The position numbers and the translations under genes are program-made. A stretch of DNA of 39,037 nt, taken from an uncultured Acidimicrobiales bacterium. Lineage in GTDB: Bacteria; Actinomycetota; Acidimicrobiia; Acidimicrobiales; AC-14. The stretch lies in NCBI GenBank assembly GCA_902805665.1, contig CADCTB010000221.1, positions 1 through 39,037 on the forward strand. The letters are read 5' to 3'. Below, piece by piece: positions 22,299-28,797 of the stretch; the stretch's first letter is position 1, and every line of letters begins with the position of its first letter. Below the pieces are notes generated by a model that was not told the origin of the DNA, made no database searches, and saw only the letters and a list, made by a program, of their open reading frames with translations.

Positions 22299-22898
22299 AT
22301 GGACGACGCTGCCGACGCCGTGGATGACGACCACCACCGGGACGCCGTACGGCGGTTCCAGGGCATCTATGACGCGCACTACCGGTCCGTCACCGCCTAC
22401 GCCCGCCGGCGCACGGCCGATCCGGTCGACGCCCAGGACGTCGTCGCCGAGACGTTCACCATCGCCTGGCGGCGCCTGGGCGAGTTGCCCGACGACGACG
22501 CCATCCTGCCGTGGCTGTACGGAGTCGCCCGCCGGGTCCTGGCCAACCAACGTCGGGGCAATCGGCGCCGCGACGACCTGACCACCCGGCTGCGCAGCCG
22601 GCAAGCCGGTTCGGCCGACGTCGAGAGCGTGGTGCTCGCCTCCGAGGAGCGCCGCACCGTGCTGGCCGCACTGGCCCGGCTTCGAGGCTCGGACCAGGAG
22701 ATCCTCCGGTTGGCGGTATGGGAGGAGCTGCCGCACCGGGAGATCGCCCAGGTGCTCGGAGGCTCGGAGTCGTCGGTGGCCGTGCGGCTCCACCGGGCCC
22801 GCTCGCGGCTCGGTCGGGAAATCACGAAAGAAGAGCGCCGCCGCGGACACGAAGATCCGGGAGACCCCGGACGCCGAGCGGAAGGTCACGAGGAATGA
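22299..22898 (+). CDS. ECF-type RNA polymerase sigma factor
   Basis: 199 residues from ATG 22299. Region 2 is FQGIYDAHYRSVTAYARRRTADPVDAQDVVAETFTIAWRRL (about 24-64), ending in the PWLYGVARRVLANQRR block (about 71-86). A Gln/Ala linker follows, then region 4 with LARLRGSDQEILRLAVWEELPHREIAQVLGGSESSVAVRLHRARSRL (about 126-172). These are the diagnostic regions of group 4 sigma factors. The stop overlaps the start of the next gene by 4 bp (ATGA), so a coupled membrane protein, perhaps its anti-sigma factor, is made in ratio. Its regulon cannot be read from this window. Confidence 0.93.
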   Translation: MDDAADAVDDDHHRDAVRRFQGIYDAHYRSVTAYARRRTADPVDAQDVVAETFTIAWRRLGELPDDDAILPWLYGVARRVLANQRRGNRRRDDLTTRLRSRQAGSADVESVVLASEERRTVLAALARLRGSDQEILRLAVWEELPHREIAQVLGGSESSVAVRLHRARSRLGREITKEERRRGHEDPGDPGRRAEGHEE

Positions 22899-23668
22899 GC
22901 AACGTGAGGGATCCGCTCGATCGGCTTCGAGCCGTGAACCCCGTGCTCCTGACCCATGCGACCCTCTCGCCTCCGGATCCCGTCCTGTTCCGTCGCATCA
23001 CCTCCGTGACCGGAGAGCGGCTGCGCCCGCGCCGCCAGCGCCGCCGGGCGAAGCGGCTGGTCCCCGTTCTTGTCGCGTCGACCTTGCTCGGGGGAGCGGC
23101 GGCCTACGCCTTCCTGCGGGGCGAGGTCTCCAAGCCCGAGAGCGTGGCCTGCTACGCGTCGGCCAGCCTCGAGGCGAACACCGAGGTGGTGAGCTTCGAC
23201 GAACGGGGCCCGGTCGCCGCCTGCGCCGAGCTCTGGCGGCGTGGTGCCTTCGGCCCAACCCCGGAGGTGCCGGACCTGGCCGAATGCGTGCTCGGCTCAG
23301 GAGTGGTCGGCGTGTTCCCCACGACGCCGGGCCAGGACGTCTGCACGCTCCTGAACCTCCCGATCGTCCCGCCCGCGCCGACGAGCGTCCCGGGGACAGC
23401 GCCCCAGCCCCCGGCCGACTCCACCGCCCGGGTGCTCGCCTTCCGAGAAGCGGTCGCCGGCCCGTTCCTGGAGAGCCCGTGCGTGGAGGCCCCGGCCGCG
23501 TTCTCGATCGTCCGCCGTGAGCTCGACCGGGCCGGCCTGGCCGACTGGACCATCCGTGGTGGTGAGGGCCTCACCAGCGACGGCTTCACCGCCCAGCGGC
23601 CATGCGCCACGCTCTCGTTGCGGCCGGAGAACAAGGAGGTCGTCCTGGTGCCGACGCCGCGGAGGTAG
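22895..23668 (+). CDS. Single-pass membrane protein coupled to the sigma factor (possible anti-sigma factor)
   Basis: 257 residues from ATG 22895, overlapping the sigma stop (ATGA). A cytosolic N-terminus (about 1-48, basic RPRRQRRRAKR at the end) is followed by one membrane helix (LVPVLVASTLLGGAAAYAFL, about 49-68). An extracytoplasmic part follows with cysteines (VACYAS, AACAELW, LAECVLG, DVCTLL, SPCVEA, RPCATL) that may form disulfides. The topology and coupling are those of a regulator of the sigma factor. The anti-sigma N-terminal ZAS motif (H-x3-C-x2-C) is not visible, so this is inferred from context. Confidence 0.65.
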   Translation: MSNVRDPLDRLRAVNPVLLTHATLSPPDPVLFRRITSVTGERLRPRRQRRRAKRLVPVLVASTLLGGAAAYAFLRGEVSKPESVACYASASLEANTEVVSFDERGPVAACAELWRRGAFGPTPEVPDLAECVLGSGVVGVFPTTPGQDVCTLLNLPIVPPAPTSVPGTAPQPPADSTARVLAFREAVAGPFLESPCVEAPAAFSIVRRELDRAGLADWTIRGGEGLTSDGFTAQRPCATLSLRPENKEVVLVPTPRR

Positions 23669-23698
23669 CCATGCTGCGTCTTGGGTAGGCCACGCCAC

Positions 23699-24364
23699 AT
23701 GACTTCGCCCCGCCCGGCCGTGCTCTTCGACATCGACGGCACCCTGCTCGACACCAACTACTTCCACGCCGTGTCCTGGTGGTACGCGCTCCGCGAGGCC
23801 GGCGAGGACATTCCGATGGCCCGCATCCACCCCCTGATCGGCATGGGCTCGGACCAGCTCCTCACCGAGCTGCTGGGCGAGGAGCGCGAGGGCCTCAGCG
23901 AGCTCCACTCCAAGTACTACAAGCCCTACAAGAAGGATCTCCACGCGTTCCCGAAGGCCGCCGACCTCCTGAGCGCGGTCGGCAAGCGAGGCGTGCAGGT
24001 CGTGCTGGCCACGTCGTCGAAGGAGGAGGATCTCGACCAGCTCCTCGAAGCCCTGGGCCCGGAGGAGGGCGTGATCGACGAGATCGTCCACGGCGACATG
24101 GTCGGTTCCAGCAAGCCGGCGCCGGACATCTTCGCCGTCGCGCTCGAACGACTCGAGCTGGCGCCCGAGCAGACCATGGTGGTCGGCGACACCCGCTGGG
24201 ACATCGAGGCCGCGGCCAAGTGCGGTCTCGACGTGGTCGCCGTCCTCACCGGAGGGTCAACCCGCCAGGATCTCACCGACGCCGGCGCGGTGGCCGTCTA
24301 CGAGGACGCGGCCGACCTGCTGGCCAACCTCGACGACAGCCCGCTGTCCCGCCTCCTCGAGTAG
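23699..24364 (+). CDS. HAD-family phosphatase (phosphoglycolate phosphatase-like)
   Basis: 221 residues from ATG 23699; a TTG at 23681 is in frame but less likely. HAD motif I is FDIDGTLLDTN (nucleophile and acid Asp pair), motif II VLATSSKEED, motif III Lys in GSSKPAPDIF, and motif IV VGDTRWDIEAA. The cap is the helical C1 type. These enzymes cleave small phosphates. In a RuBisCO-containing organism a phosphoglycolate or xylulose-bisphosphate phosphatase is attractive, and aldolase and cbbR lie just downstream, but specificity is not determined by these motifs. It is convergent with aldolase across a large inverted repeat. Confidence 0.88.
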   Translation: MTSPRPAVLFDIDGTLLDTNYFHAVSWWYALREAGEDIPMARIHPLIGMGSDQLLTELLGEEREGLSELHSKYYKPYKKDLHAFPKAADLLSAVGKRGVQVVLATSSKEEDLDQLLEALGPEEGVIDEIVHGDMVGSSKPAPDIFAVALERLELAPEQTMVVGDTRWDIEAAAKCGLDVVAVLTGGSTRQDLTDAGAVAVYEDAADLLANLDDSPLSRLLE

Positions 24365-24370
24365 CCGGCG

Positions 24371-24418
24371 AACCTGCGACATTCCCGGTCGTCAGGGCGA
24401 CCATGAATGTCGCAGGTT
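24371..24418. repeat. Two-tier inverted repeat between convergent genes
   Basis: A perfect 14-bp inverted repeat (AACCTGCGACATTC at 24371-24384, complement at 24405-24418) encloses a 5-bp stem GGTCG/CGACC (24387-24391, 24398-24402), with two unpaired bases on each side and a 6-nt loop. It fills nearly all of the 66-bp gap between the HAD and aldolase stops. It may be a bidirectional terminator or a copy of a palindromic repeat family. Confidence 0.6.
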
Positions 24419-24430
24419 GGCTCGACACGA

Positions 24431-25459
24431 TCAGACGCCGGCGGTCTCCATGTCCCGGCTGTAGGTGCCGGTGGCTGCGGCGCTGGTGAGGCTGGCCCGA
24501 TGCGAGGCCACCTTCTGGGCTTCGGCCACGTTCTCGCTCGATCCCTTCCACGTGCGCAGGGCTGCGTCCTGGAGGGCTCGGCCGTAGGAGAAGGTCAGGG
24601 CCCAGGGGTGCGGGCCCTGCTTGTTCATGAGGTCGAGGTGCTCGGTGGCCACCTCGGCCGACTGCCCACCGGAGAGGAAGGCGATACCCGGCACGGCGGC
24701 CGGGACGGTGCGGTAGAGGAGGTCGAGGGTGCGGTCGGCGACTTCCTGGGCGCTGGCCTGGGTGGACGAGCCCTTGCCCGAGATGACCATGTTGGGCTTC
24801 AGGACCATGCCCCGGAGGTCGACCCGCTGGGCGGCCAGCTCGAGGAACACCCGCTGCTGGGTCTTCAGGGTGACGTCGTAGCAGGTGTCGATGTCGTTGG
24901 CGCCGTCCATCATCACCTCGGGCTCGATGATCGGCACCAGGCCGCCTTCCTGGCACAGGGCGCCGTAACGGGCCAGGGCGTGGGCGTTGCACCGGATGGC
25001 GTAGTCCGACGGGAAGCCCTTCTCCTCGTCGATGATGATGACTGCCCGCCACTTGGCGAACTTGGCGCCCAGGCTGACGTACTCCTCGATGCGCTCACGG
25101 AGGCCGTCGAGGCCCTCGGTGACCTGCTCGTCGTTGTCCAGGGCAAGGGGCTTTGAGCCGGTGTCGACCTTGATGCCGGGGAGGATGCCCTTGGACTCGA
25201 GCATCTTGGGGAACGGCGTGCCGTCGGCCGAGGACTGGCGGATCGTCTCGTCGTACAGGATGACGCCGCTGATGAACTCCTCGATGCCGGGGGTGCTCAG
25301 CAGGGTGTCGCGGTAGGCCCGCCGGTTCTCCTCGGTGGACTCGATGTCGAGTGCGCCGAAACGCTTCGTGATCGTGGCATTGCTCTCGTCGGCCGCCAGG
25401 ACCCCCCGGCCCCGGGCGACCATTGTCTGGGCGATAGCAGCAAGATCAGTTGCGCTCAT
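24431..25459 (-). CDS. fba: Class I fructose-bisphosphate aldolase
   Basis: 342 residues from ATG 25459, with GGGAGG 8 nt upstream. It has the class I signatures: GVLAADES (19-26), TKRF, LYDETI with the substrate-binding Asp-Glu, FAKWRAV, PIIEPEV and the Schiff-base lysine K221 in GMVLKPNMV, followed by FLSGGQS and WALTFSYGRALQ. It condenses dihydroxyacetone phosphate and glyceraldehyde-3-phosphate, and sedoheptulose bisphosphate in the Calvin cycle, without metal. It follows cbbR by 44 bp on the same strand, so the two may be one transcript. Most bacterial Calvin operons use class II aldolase, so the class I enzyme here is notable. Confidence 0.95.
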   Translation of the reverse strand: MSATDLAAIAQTMVARGRGVLAADESNATITKRFGALDIESTEENRRAYRDTLLSTPGIEEFISGVILYDETIRQSSADGTPFPKMLESKGILPGIKVDTGSKPLALDNDEQVTEGLDGLRERIEEYVSLGAKFAKWRAVIIIDEEKGFPSDYAIRCNAHALARYGALCQEGGLVPIIEPEVMMDGANDIDTCYDVTLKTQQRVFLELAAQRVDLRGMVLKPNMVISGKGSSTQASAQEVADRTLDLLYRTVPAAVPGIAFLSGGQSAEVATEHLDLMNKQGPHPWALTFSYGRALQDAALRTWKGSSENVAEAQKVASHRASLTSAAATGTYSRDMETAGV

Positions 25460-25503
25460 GTCTGGAAATCCTCCCGGTCAGGGTGCGTGTTCTGATGGGA
25501 ACG

Positions 25504-26418
25504 TTAGCCCGGTGAGGCCTCCCGGACCAGGGTGAACCCGTCGCGGCGTGCGCCTACGAGGTGGGTCAGGAACAGTCCGGCGGTGCCGGGCAGGTGTTCG
25601 TTGGCCCGGGCCACGACGTGCCACGCCCGCTGGCGGGGAAGGTCGGCGCAGCGCCACTCCTCGAGTGTGCCTTCGTCGAGCTCCCGGACCACAGCGTCGC
25701 GGGAGATGAGCGTGATGCCCAGGCCGACCTGCACCGACTCACGGATGGCGCCGTTGGACCCGAGCGTCAGCGTTCGAGGGTCGACGCCGAGCTCGTCGAG
25801 CAGCTCCTCGGCGGTGCCCCTGGTGCCGGAGCCCTCCTCCCGGACCAGCACCACCGAGCGAGCGAGCGTCTCCACGTCGACCTCGCGCACCGAGGGCTCC
25901 CCGATGCCCGCCGCCACCAGCACCAGCACGTTGGGCCGAGTGGCCAGGGTGACGAATCGGCCGCCACCCGGGGGTCGCCCGCCCACTGCCAGATCGGCCT
26001 CGTAGTGCTCCAAGGCGTCCCATACCCGATCGCGGTTGCCGACCTCCAGAGTGATGCCGGCTTCGGGGTGGCGGTCGCGGAACGAGGCCAGAAAGCGGGG
26101 GACGACGTGCTCCCCGGCGGTCGTCACTGCGGCGAGGCGGAGCTGGCCCCGCTCCGGATCGAGGGCCTCGGCGGTGGCCGCCTTCCCCGTCTCCAGGAGG
26201 GCCAGCACCTGGCGGGCGTAACGGGCGAACACGACGCCGGCCGGAGTGACGACCAGGCCCCGCCCCGCCCGCTCCACCAGGTGCACGCCGAGCTCGCGTT
26301 CGATGGAGCCGACGGCGGCGGAGACCGCAGGGGGACTGACGAGGAGCGCGCGAGCTGCATCGATCACCGACCCCGACGTGGCCACCTCCACAAAGGTTCG
26401 GAGCTGGTTGAAGGTCAT
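25504..26418 (-). CDS. cbbR: LysR-type regulator CbbR
   Basis: 304 residues from ATG 26418. The N-terminal winged HTH is MTFNQLRTFVEVATSGSVIDAARALLVSPPAVSAAVGSIERELGV. The remaining part is a LysR effector-binding domain with two Rossmann-like lobes (RLAAVTTAGEHVVPRFLASFRDRHPE; VLVREEGSGTRGTAEELL; GLGITLISRDAVVREL). The PPAVSAAVGSIERELGVHLVER recognition part and the TAGEHVVPRFL start of the domain are typical of CbbR. It lies divergent to the RuBisCO operon, the standard place for its activator, with 186 bp between starts holding candidate operators. CbbR members sense NADPH, RuBP or other cycle metabolites; which one here is unknown. Confidence 0.92.
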   Translation of the reverse strand: MTFNQLRTFVEVATSGSVIDAARALLVSPPAVSAAVGSIERELGVHLVERAGRGLVVTPAGVVFARYARQVLALLETGKAATAEALDPERGQLRLAAVTTAGEHVVPRFLASFRDRHPEAGITLEVGNRDRVWDALEHYEADLAVGGRPPGGGRFVTLATRPNVLVLVAAGIGEPSVREVDVETLARSVVLVREEGSGTRGTAEELLDELGVDPRTLTLGSNGAIRESVQVGLGITLISRDAVVRELDEGTLEEWRCADLPRQRAWHVVARANEHLPGTAGLFLTHLVGARRDGFTLVREASPG

Positions 26419-26420
26419 GT

Positions 26421-26460
26421 CGTAAGCTTACGCTAAACGGTAAGGTTCAAAAAACGGTAA
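26421..26460. promoter_or_regulatory. Candidate CbbR operator in the cbbR-cbbL gap
   Basis: CGTAAGCTTACG (26421-26432) is a perfect palindrome. TTAC-N8-GTAA (26428-26443) is an overlapping inverted repeat. AAACGGTAA occurs at 26435-26443 and again at 26452-26460. This T/A-rich stretch stands out in GC-rich DNA. LysR regulators bind T-N11-A and CbbR-type TNA-N7-TNA motifs. Placement next to the cbbR start codon fits autoregulation. Confidence 0.6.
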
Positions 26461-26544
26461 ATACCACATGGACAACCTAACTCTCCGTCTGCCAGAATCG
26501 ACGTAACCCCCCAACGAGGGAACCAGATCCAGCACAAAAGAATC

Positions 26545-26562
26545 ACTCCCCGTAGTGGGAGT
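26545..26562 (+). promoter_or_regulatory. Hairpin in the cbbL leader
   Basis: ACTCCC (26545-26550) pairs with GGGAGT (26557-26562) across CGTAGT, about 42 nt before the GTG of cbbL. An AGGAG ribosome site follows 7 nt before the start. A small 5'-UTR stem may stabilise the long operon mRNA. No other gene is seen in the 186-bp gap. Confidence 0.4.
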
Positions 26563-26604
26563 CCGGACCCGGGCCCAGATCGGGCTTCAGCCGAGGAGAA
26601 CCGC

Positions 26605-28038
26605 GTGGCACAGAACAACGGCCAGAGTAACGGCAAGGGCTACCAGGCCGGCGTCAAGAAGTACGCCGACACCTACTGGACCCCGGATTACGTGCCGTTG
26701 GACACCGACCTCCTGGCCGTCTTCAAGGTGATGCCCCAGGAGGGCGTGCCGCACGAGGAGGCGGCCGCCGCGGTGGCCGCCGAGTCATCCACCGGCACAT
26801 GGACCACGGTGTGGACCGACTTCCTCACCGATCTCGAGTACTACAAGGGCCGGGCCTACCGGATCGACCCGGTGAAGGACGGCTCCGGCGCCTTCTTCGC
26901 CTTCGTCGCCTACCCGATCGACCTGTTCGAGGAAGGCTCGGTCGTCAACGTCCTGACCTCCCTCGTGGGCAACGTCTTCGGCTTCAAGGCCATCCGCAGC
27001 CTGCGCCTCGAAGACATCCGCTTCCCGGTGGCGTACGTCAGGACCTGCGGCGGACCGCCCAACGGCATCCAGGTGGAGCGCGACCGTCTCAACAAGTACG
27101 GGCGCCCGCTGCTGGGCTGCACGATCAAGCCCAAGCTCGGCCTGTCGGCCAAGAACTACGGGCGCGCCGTCTACGAGTGCCTCCGAGGCGGGCTCGACTT
27201 CACCAAGGACGACGAGAACATCAACAGCCAGCCCTTCATGCGCTGGAACCACCGCTTCGAGTTCGTGATGGAAGCGGTGCACAAGGCCACGGCAGAGACG
27301 GGCGAGAAGAAGGGCCACTACCTCAACTGCACCGCGGCCACGCCGGAGGAGATGTACAAGCGGGCCGAGTTCGCCAAGTCGCTCGGCTCCCCGATCATCA
27401 TGCACGACTTCCTCACCGCCGGGTTCACCGCCAACACGGGCCTGGCGAACTGGTGCCGCGAGAACGGCATGCTGCTCCACATCCACCGCGCCATGCACGC
27501 GGTGATCGACCGCCACCCCATGCACGGCATCCACTTCCGGGTGCTGGCCAAGTGCCTGCGCCTCTCCGGAGGCGACCATCTCCACGCCGGCACCGTGGTC
27601 GGCAAGCTGGAAGGCGACCGCGAGGCCACGATGGGCTGGATCGATACCCTGCGGGAGTCCTACATCCCCGAGAACCGCAAGCGCGGCATCTTCTTCGACC
27701 AGGACTGGTCGTCGATGCCCGGCGTCATTCCCGTTGCCTCGGGGGGCATCCACGTCTGGCACATGCCCGCACTGGTGGCGATCTTCGGCGACGACGCCTG
27801 CCTGCAGTTCGGCGGCGGGACGCTCGGCCACCCGTGGGGCAACGCACCCGGCGCTCACGCCAACCGGGTAGCGCTCGAGGCCTGCGTCGAGGCACGGAAC
27901 CAGGGCCGGCAGGTCGAACGGGAGGGTAAGGAGATCCTTACCGAGGCGGCCCGCCACAGCCCCGAGCTCGCGATCGCGATGGACACCTGGAAGGAAATCA
28001 AGTTCGAGTTCGACACCGTGGACAAGATCACCGCCTGA
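26605..28038 (+). CDS. cbbL: RuBisCO large subunit, form I (carboxysomal type)
   Basis: 477 residues from GTG 26605, with AGGAG 7 nt before. The carbamylated lysine K201 is in [17 protein letters not shown], and the loop-6 lysine K334 is in [37 protein letters not shown] is the active-site strand, and the conserved HIHRAMHAV and [10 protein letters not shown] histidines are present. It fixes CO2 or O2 to ribulose-1,5-bisphosphate inside the carboxysome. The closeness to csoS2 and the overall sequence put it in form IA. The N-terminus has a short Gln/Asn/Gly-rich start ([20 protein letters not shown]). It heads the cso operon, 80 bp before cbbS. Confidence 0.97.
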   Translation: MAQNNGQSNGKGYQAGVKKYADTYWTPDYVPLDTDLLAVFKVMPQEGVPHEEAAAAVAAESSTGTWTTVWTDFLTDLEYYKGRAYRIDPVKDGSGAFFAFVAYPIDLFEEGSVVNVLTSLVGNVFGFKAIRSLRLEDIRFPVAYVRTCGGPPNGIQVERDRLNKYGRPLLGCTIKPKLGLSAKNYGRAVYECLRGGLDFTKDDENINSQPFMRWNHRFEFVMEAVHKATAETGEKKGHYLNCTAATPEEMYKRAEFAKSLGSPIIMHDFLTAGFTANTGLANWCRENGMLLHIHRAMHAVIDRHPMHGIHFRVLAKCLRLSGGDHLHAGTVVGKLEGDREATMGWIDTLRESYIPENRKRGIFFDQDWSSMPGVIPVASGGIHVWHMPALVAIFGDDACLQFGGGTLGHPWGNAPGAHANRVALEACVEARNQGRQVEREGKEILTEAARHSPELAIAMDTWKEIKFEFDTVDKITA

Positions 28039-28118
28039 TCGGCCCGGTCGCCGGTTCCACCCTCCCGGCCTCACGCTCTCGGCCCCTGAAGGACAGGGCC
28101 CCGAAAGGAGAGATTGCT

Positions 28119-28487
28119 ATGGATGTACAACCCTACGGGCCCACCCCCCGCCATGTTGAGACCTTTTCCTACCTGCCACAGATGACGCCCGAGCGGCTCC
28201 GCTACCAGATCGCATACCTCATCGAGTCGGGCTGGAGCCCGGCCATCGAACACACCGAGCCCGAGAAGTCCATGTCGAACTTCTGGTACCTGTGGGAGCT
28301 CCCCTACTTCGGTGAGCAGTCGGTGGACAGGGTCTTGGCGAAGCTGGACGAGTGCCACCGGGCCAATCCCGGTCACCACGTGCGCCTTCTCGGCTACGAC
28401 AACTTCCAGCAGTCCCAGGGCACGGCTTTCATCGTCCACCGCGCTGGTGGCGGCCCGCGGGCGTCCAATGTCAGTGGAGCCCGCTGA
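28119..28487 (+). CDS. cbbS: RuBisCO small subunit
   Basis: 122 residues from ATG 28119, with AAGGAG before it. [30 protein letters not shown] and the [28 protein letters not shown] core match form I small subunits, and [21 protein letters not shown] is the final strand. The protein then runs on for about 14 extra residues ([14 protein letters not shown]) beyond where small subunits usually end. The segment encoding AFIVHR (28425-28442) is copied at 28763-28780, at the end of the small CsoS2-like ORF. It is 80 bp behind cbbL and 2 bp before the next start. Confidence 0.97.
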   Translation: MDVQPYGPTPRHVETFSYLPQMTPERLRYQIAYLIESGWSPAIEHTEPEKSMSNFWYLWELPYFGEQSVDRVLAKLDECHRANPGHHVRLLGYDNFQQSQGTAFIVHRAGGGPRASNVSGAR

Positions 28488-28489
28488 CA

Positions 28490-28795
28490 ATGGACATGAA
28501 CGTGGACCAGACCGCCGGCAGCGGTGATCTGGCCGCGCCCCGAGACGCGGCCCGGTACGGGCGTGCTGCGGCAATGACCCGGCGCCGGGCTCTCTCCGCC
28601 GGCCGGTCGGCCTTGTCGCCCACGCGTCCCACCGCTCCCACGCCGGCGGCGACGGTGGTCGCGACCGACGGCGTGCCTCCCGCCCGTCTCGCCCGGGCCT
28701 TCTCCATGCAGCGACGCCGCCAGCTGTCCCAAGGCAAGCGGGCGCTGAACGGCGGCGCGCCGGCCTTCGTCGTCCACCGCGGGGGAGCTGGCTGA
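28490..28795 (+). CDS. Miniature CsoS2-like protein with two N-repeats and a CbbS-like tail
   Basis: 101 residues from ATG 28490, in a different frame from csoS2. The start (MDMNV..., RDAARYGRAAA about 18-28) aligns with the csoS2 start (MGMYA..., RDAARGGRAAA). It holds two CsoS2-type N-repeats: RYGRAAAMTRRRALSAGRSAL (22-42) and LARAFSMQRRRQLSQGKRAL (67-86). These basic helices bind RuBisCO in CsoS2. The last residues, PAFVVHRGGAG, copy the CbbS C-terminus ([11 protein letters not shown]). The best reading is a tandem duplication of the cbbS tail plus csoS2 5' end, leaving this ORF fused in frame to a copied cbbS tail. TGA is followed 2 nt later by the csoS2 ATG. Whether it is expressed or functional is unknown. 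Confidence 0.7.
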   Translation: MDMNVDQTAGSGDLAAPRDAARYGRAAAMTRRRALSAGRSALSPTRPTAPTPAATVVATDGVPPARLARAFSMQRRRQLSQGKRALNGGAPAFVVHRGGAG

Positions 28796-28797
28796 GC

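Noticed and set aside
26785-28074. 429-codon minus-strand frame opposite cbbL
   Set aside because: A common GC-rich antisense shadow of RuBisCO; no motif or ribosome site.
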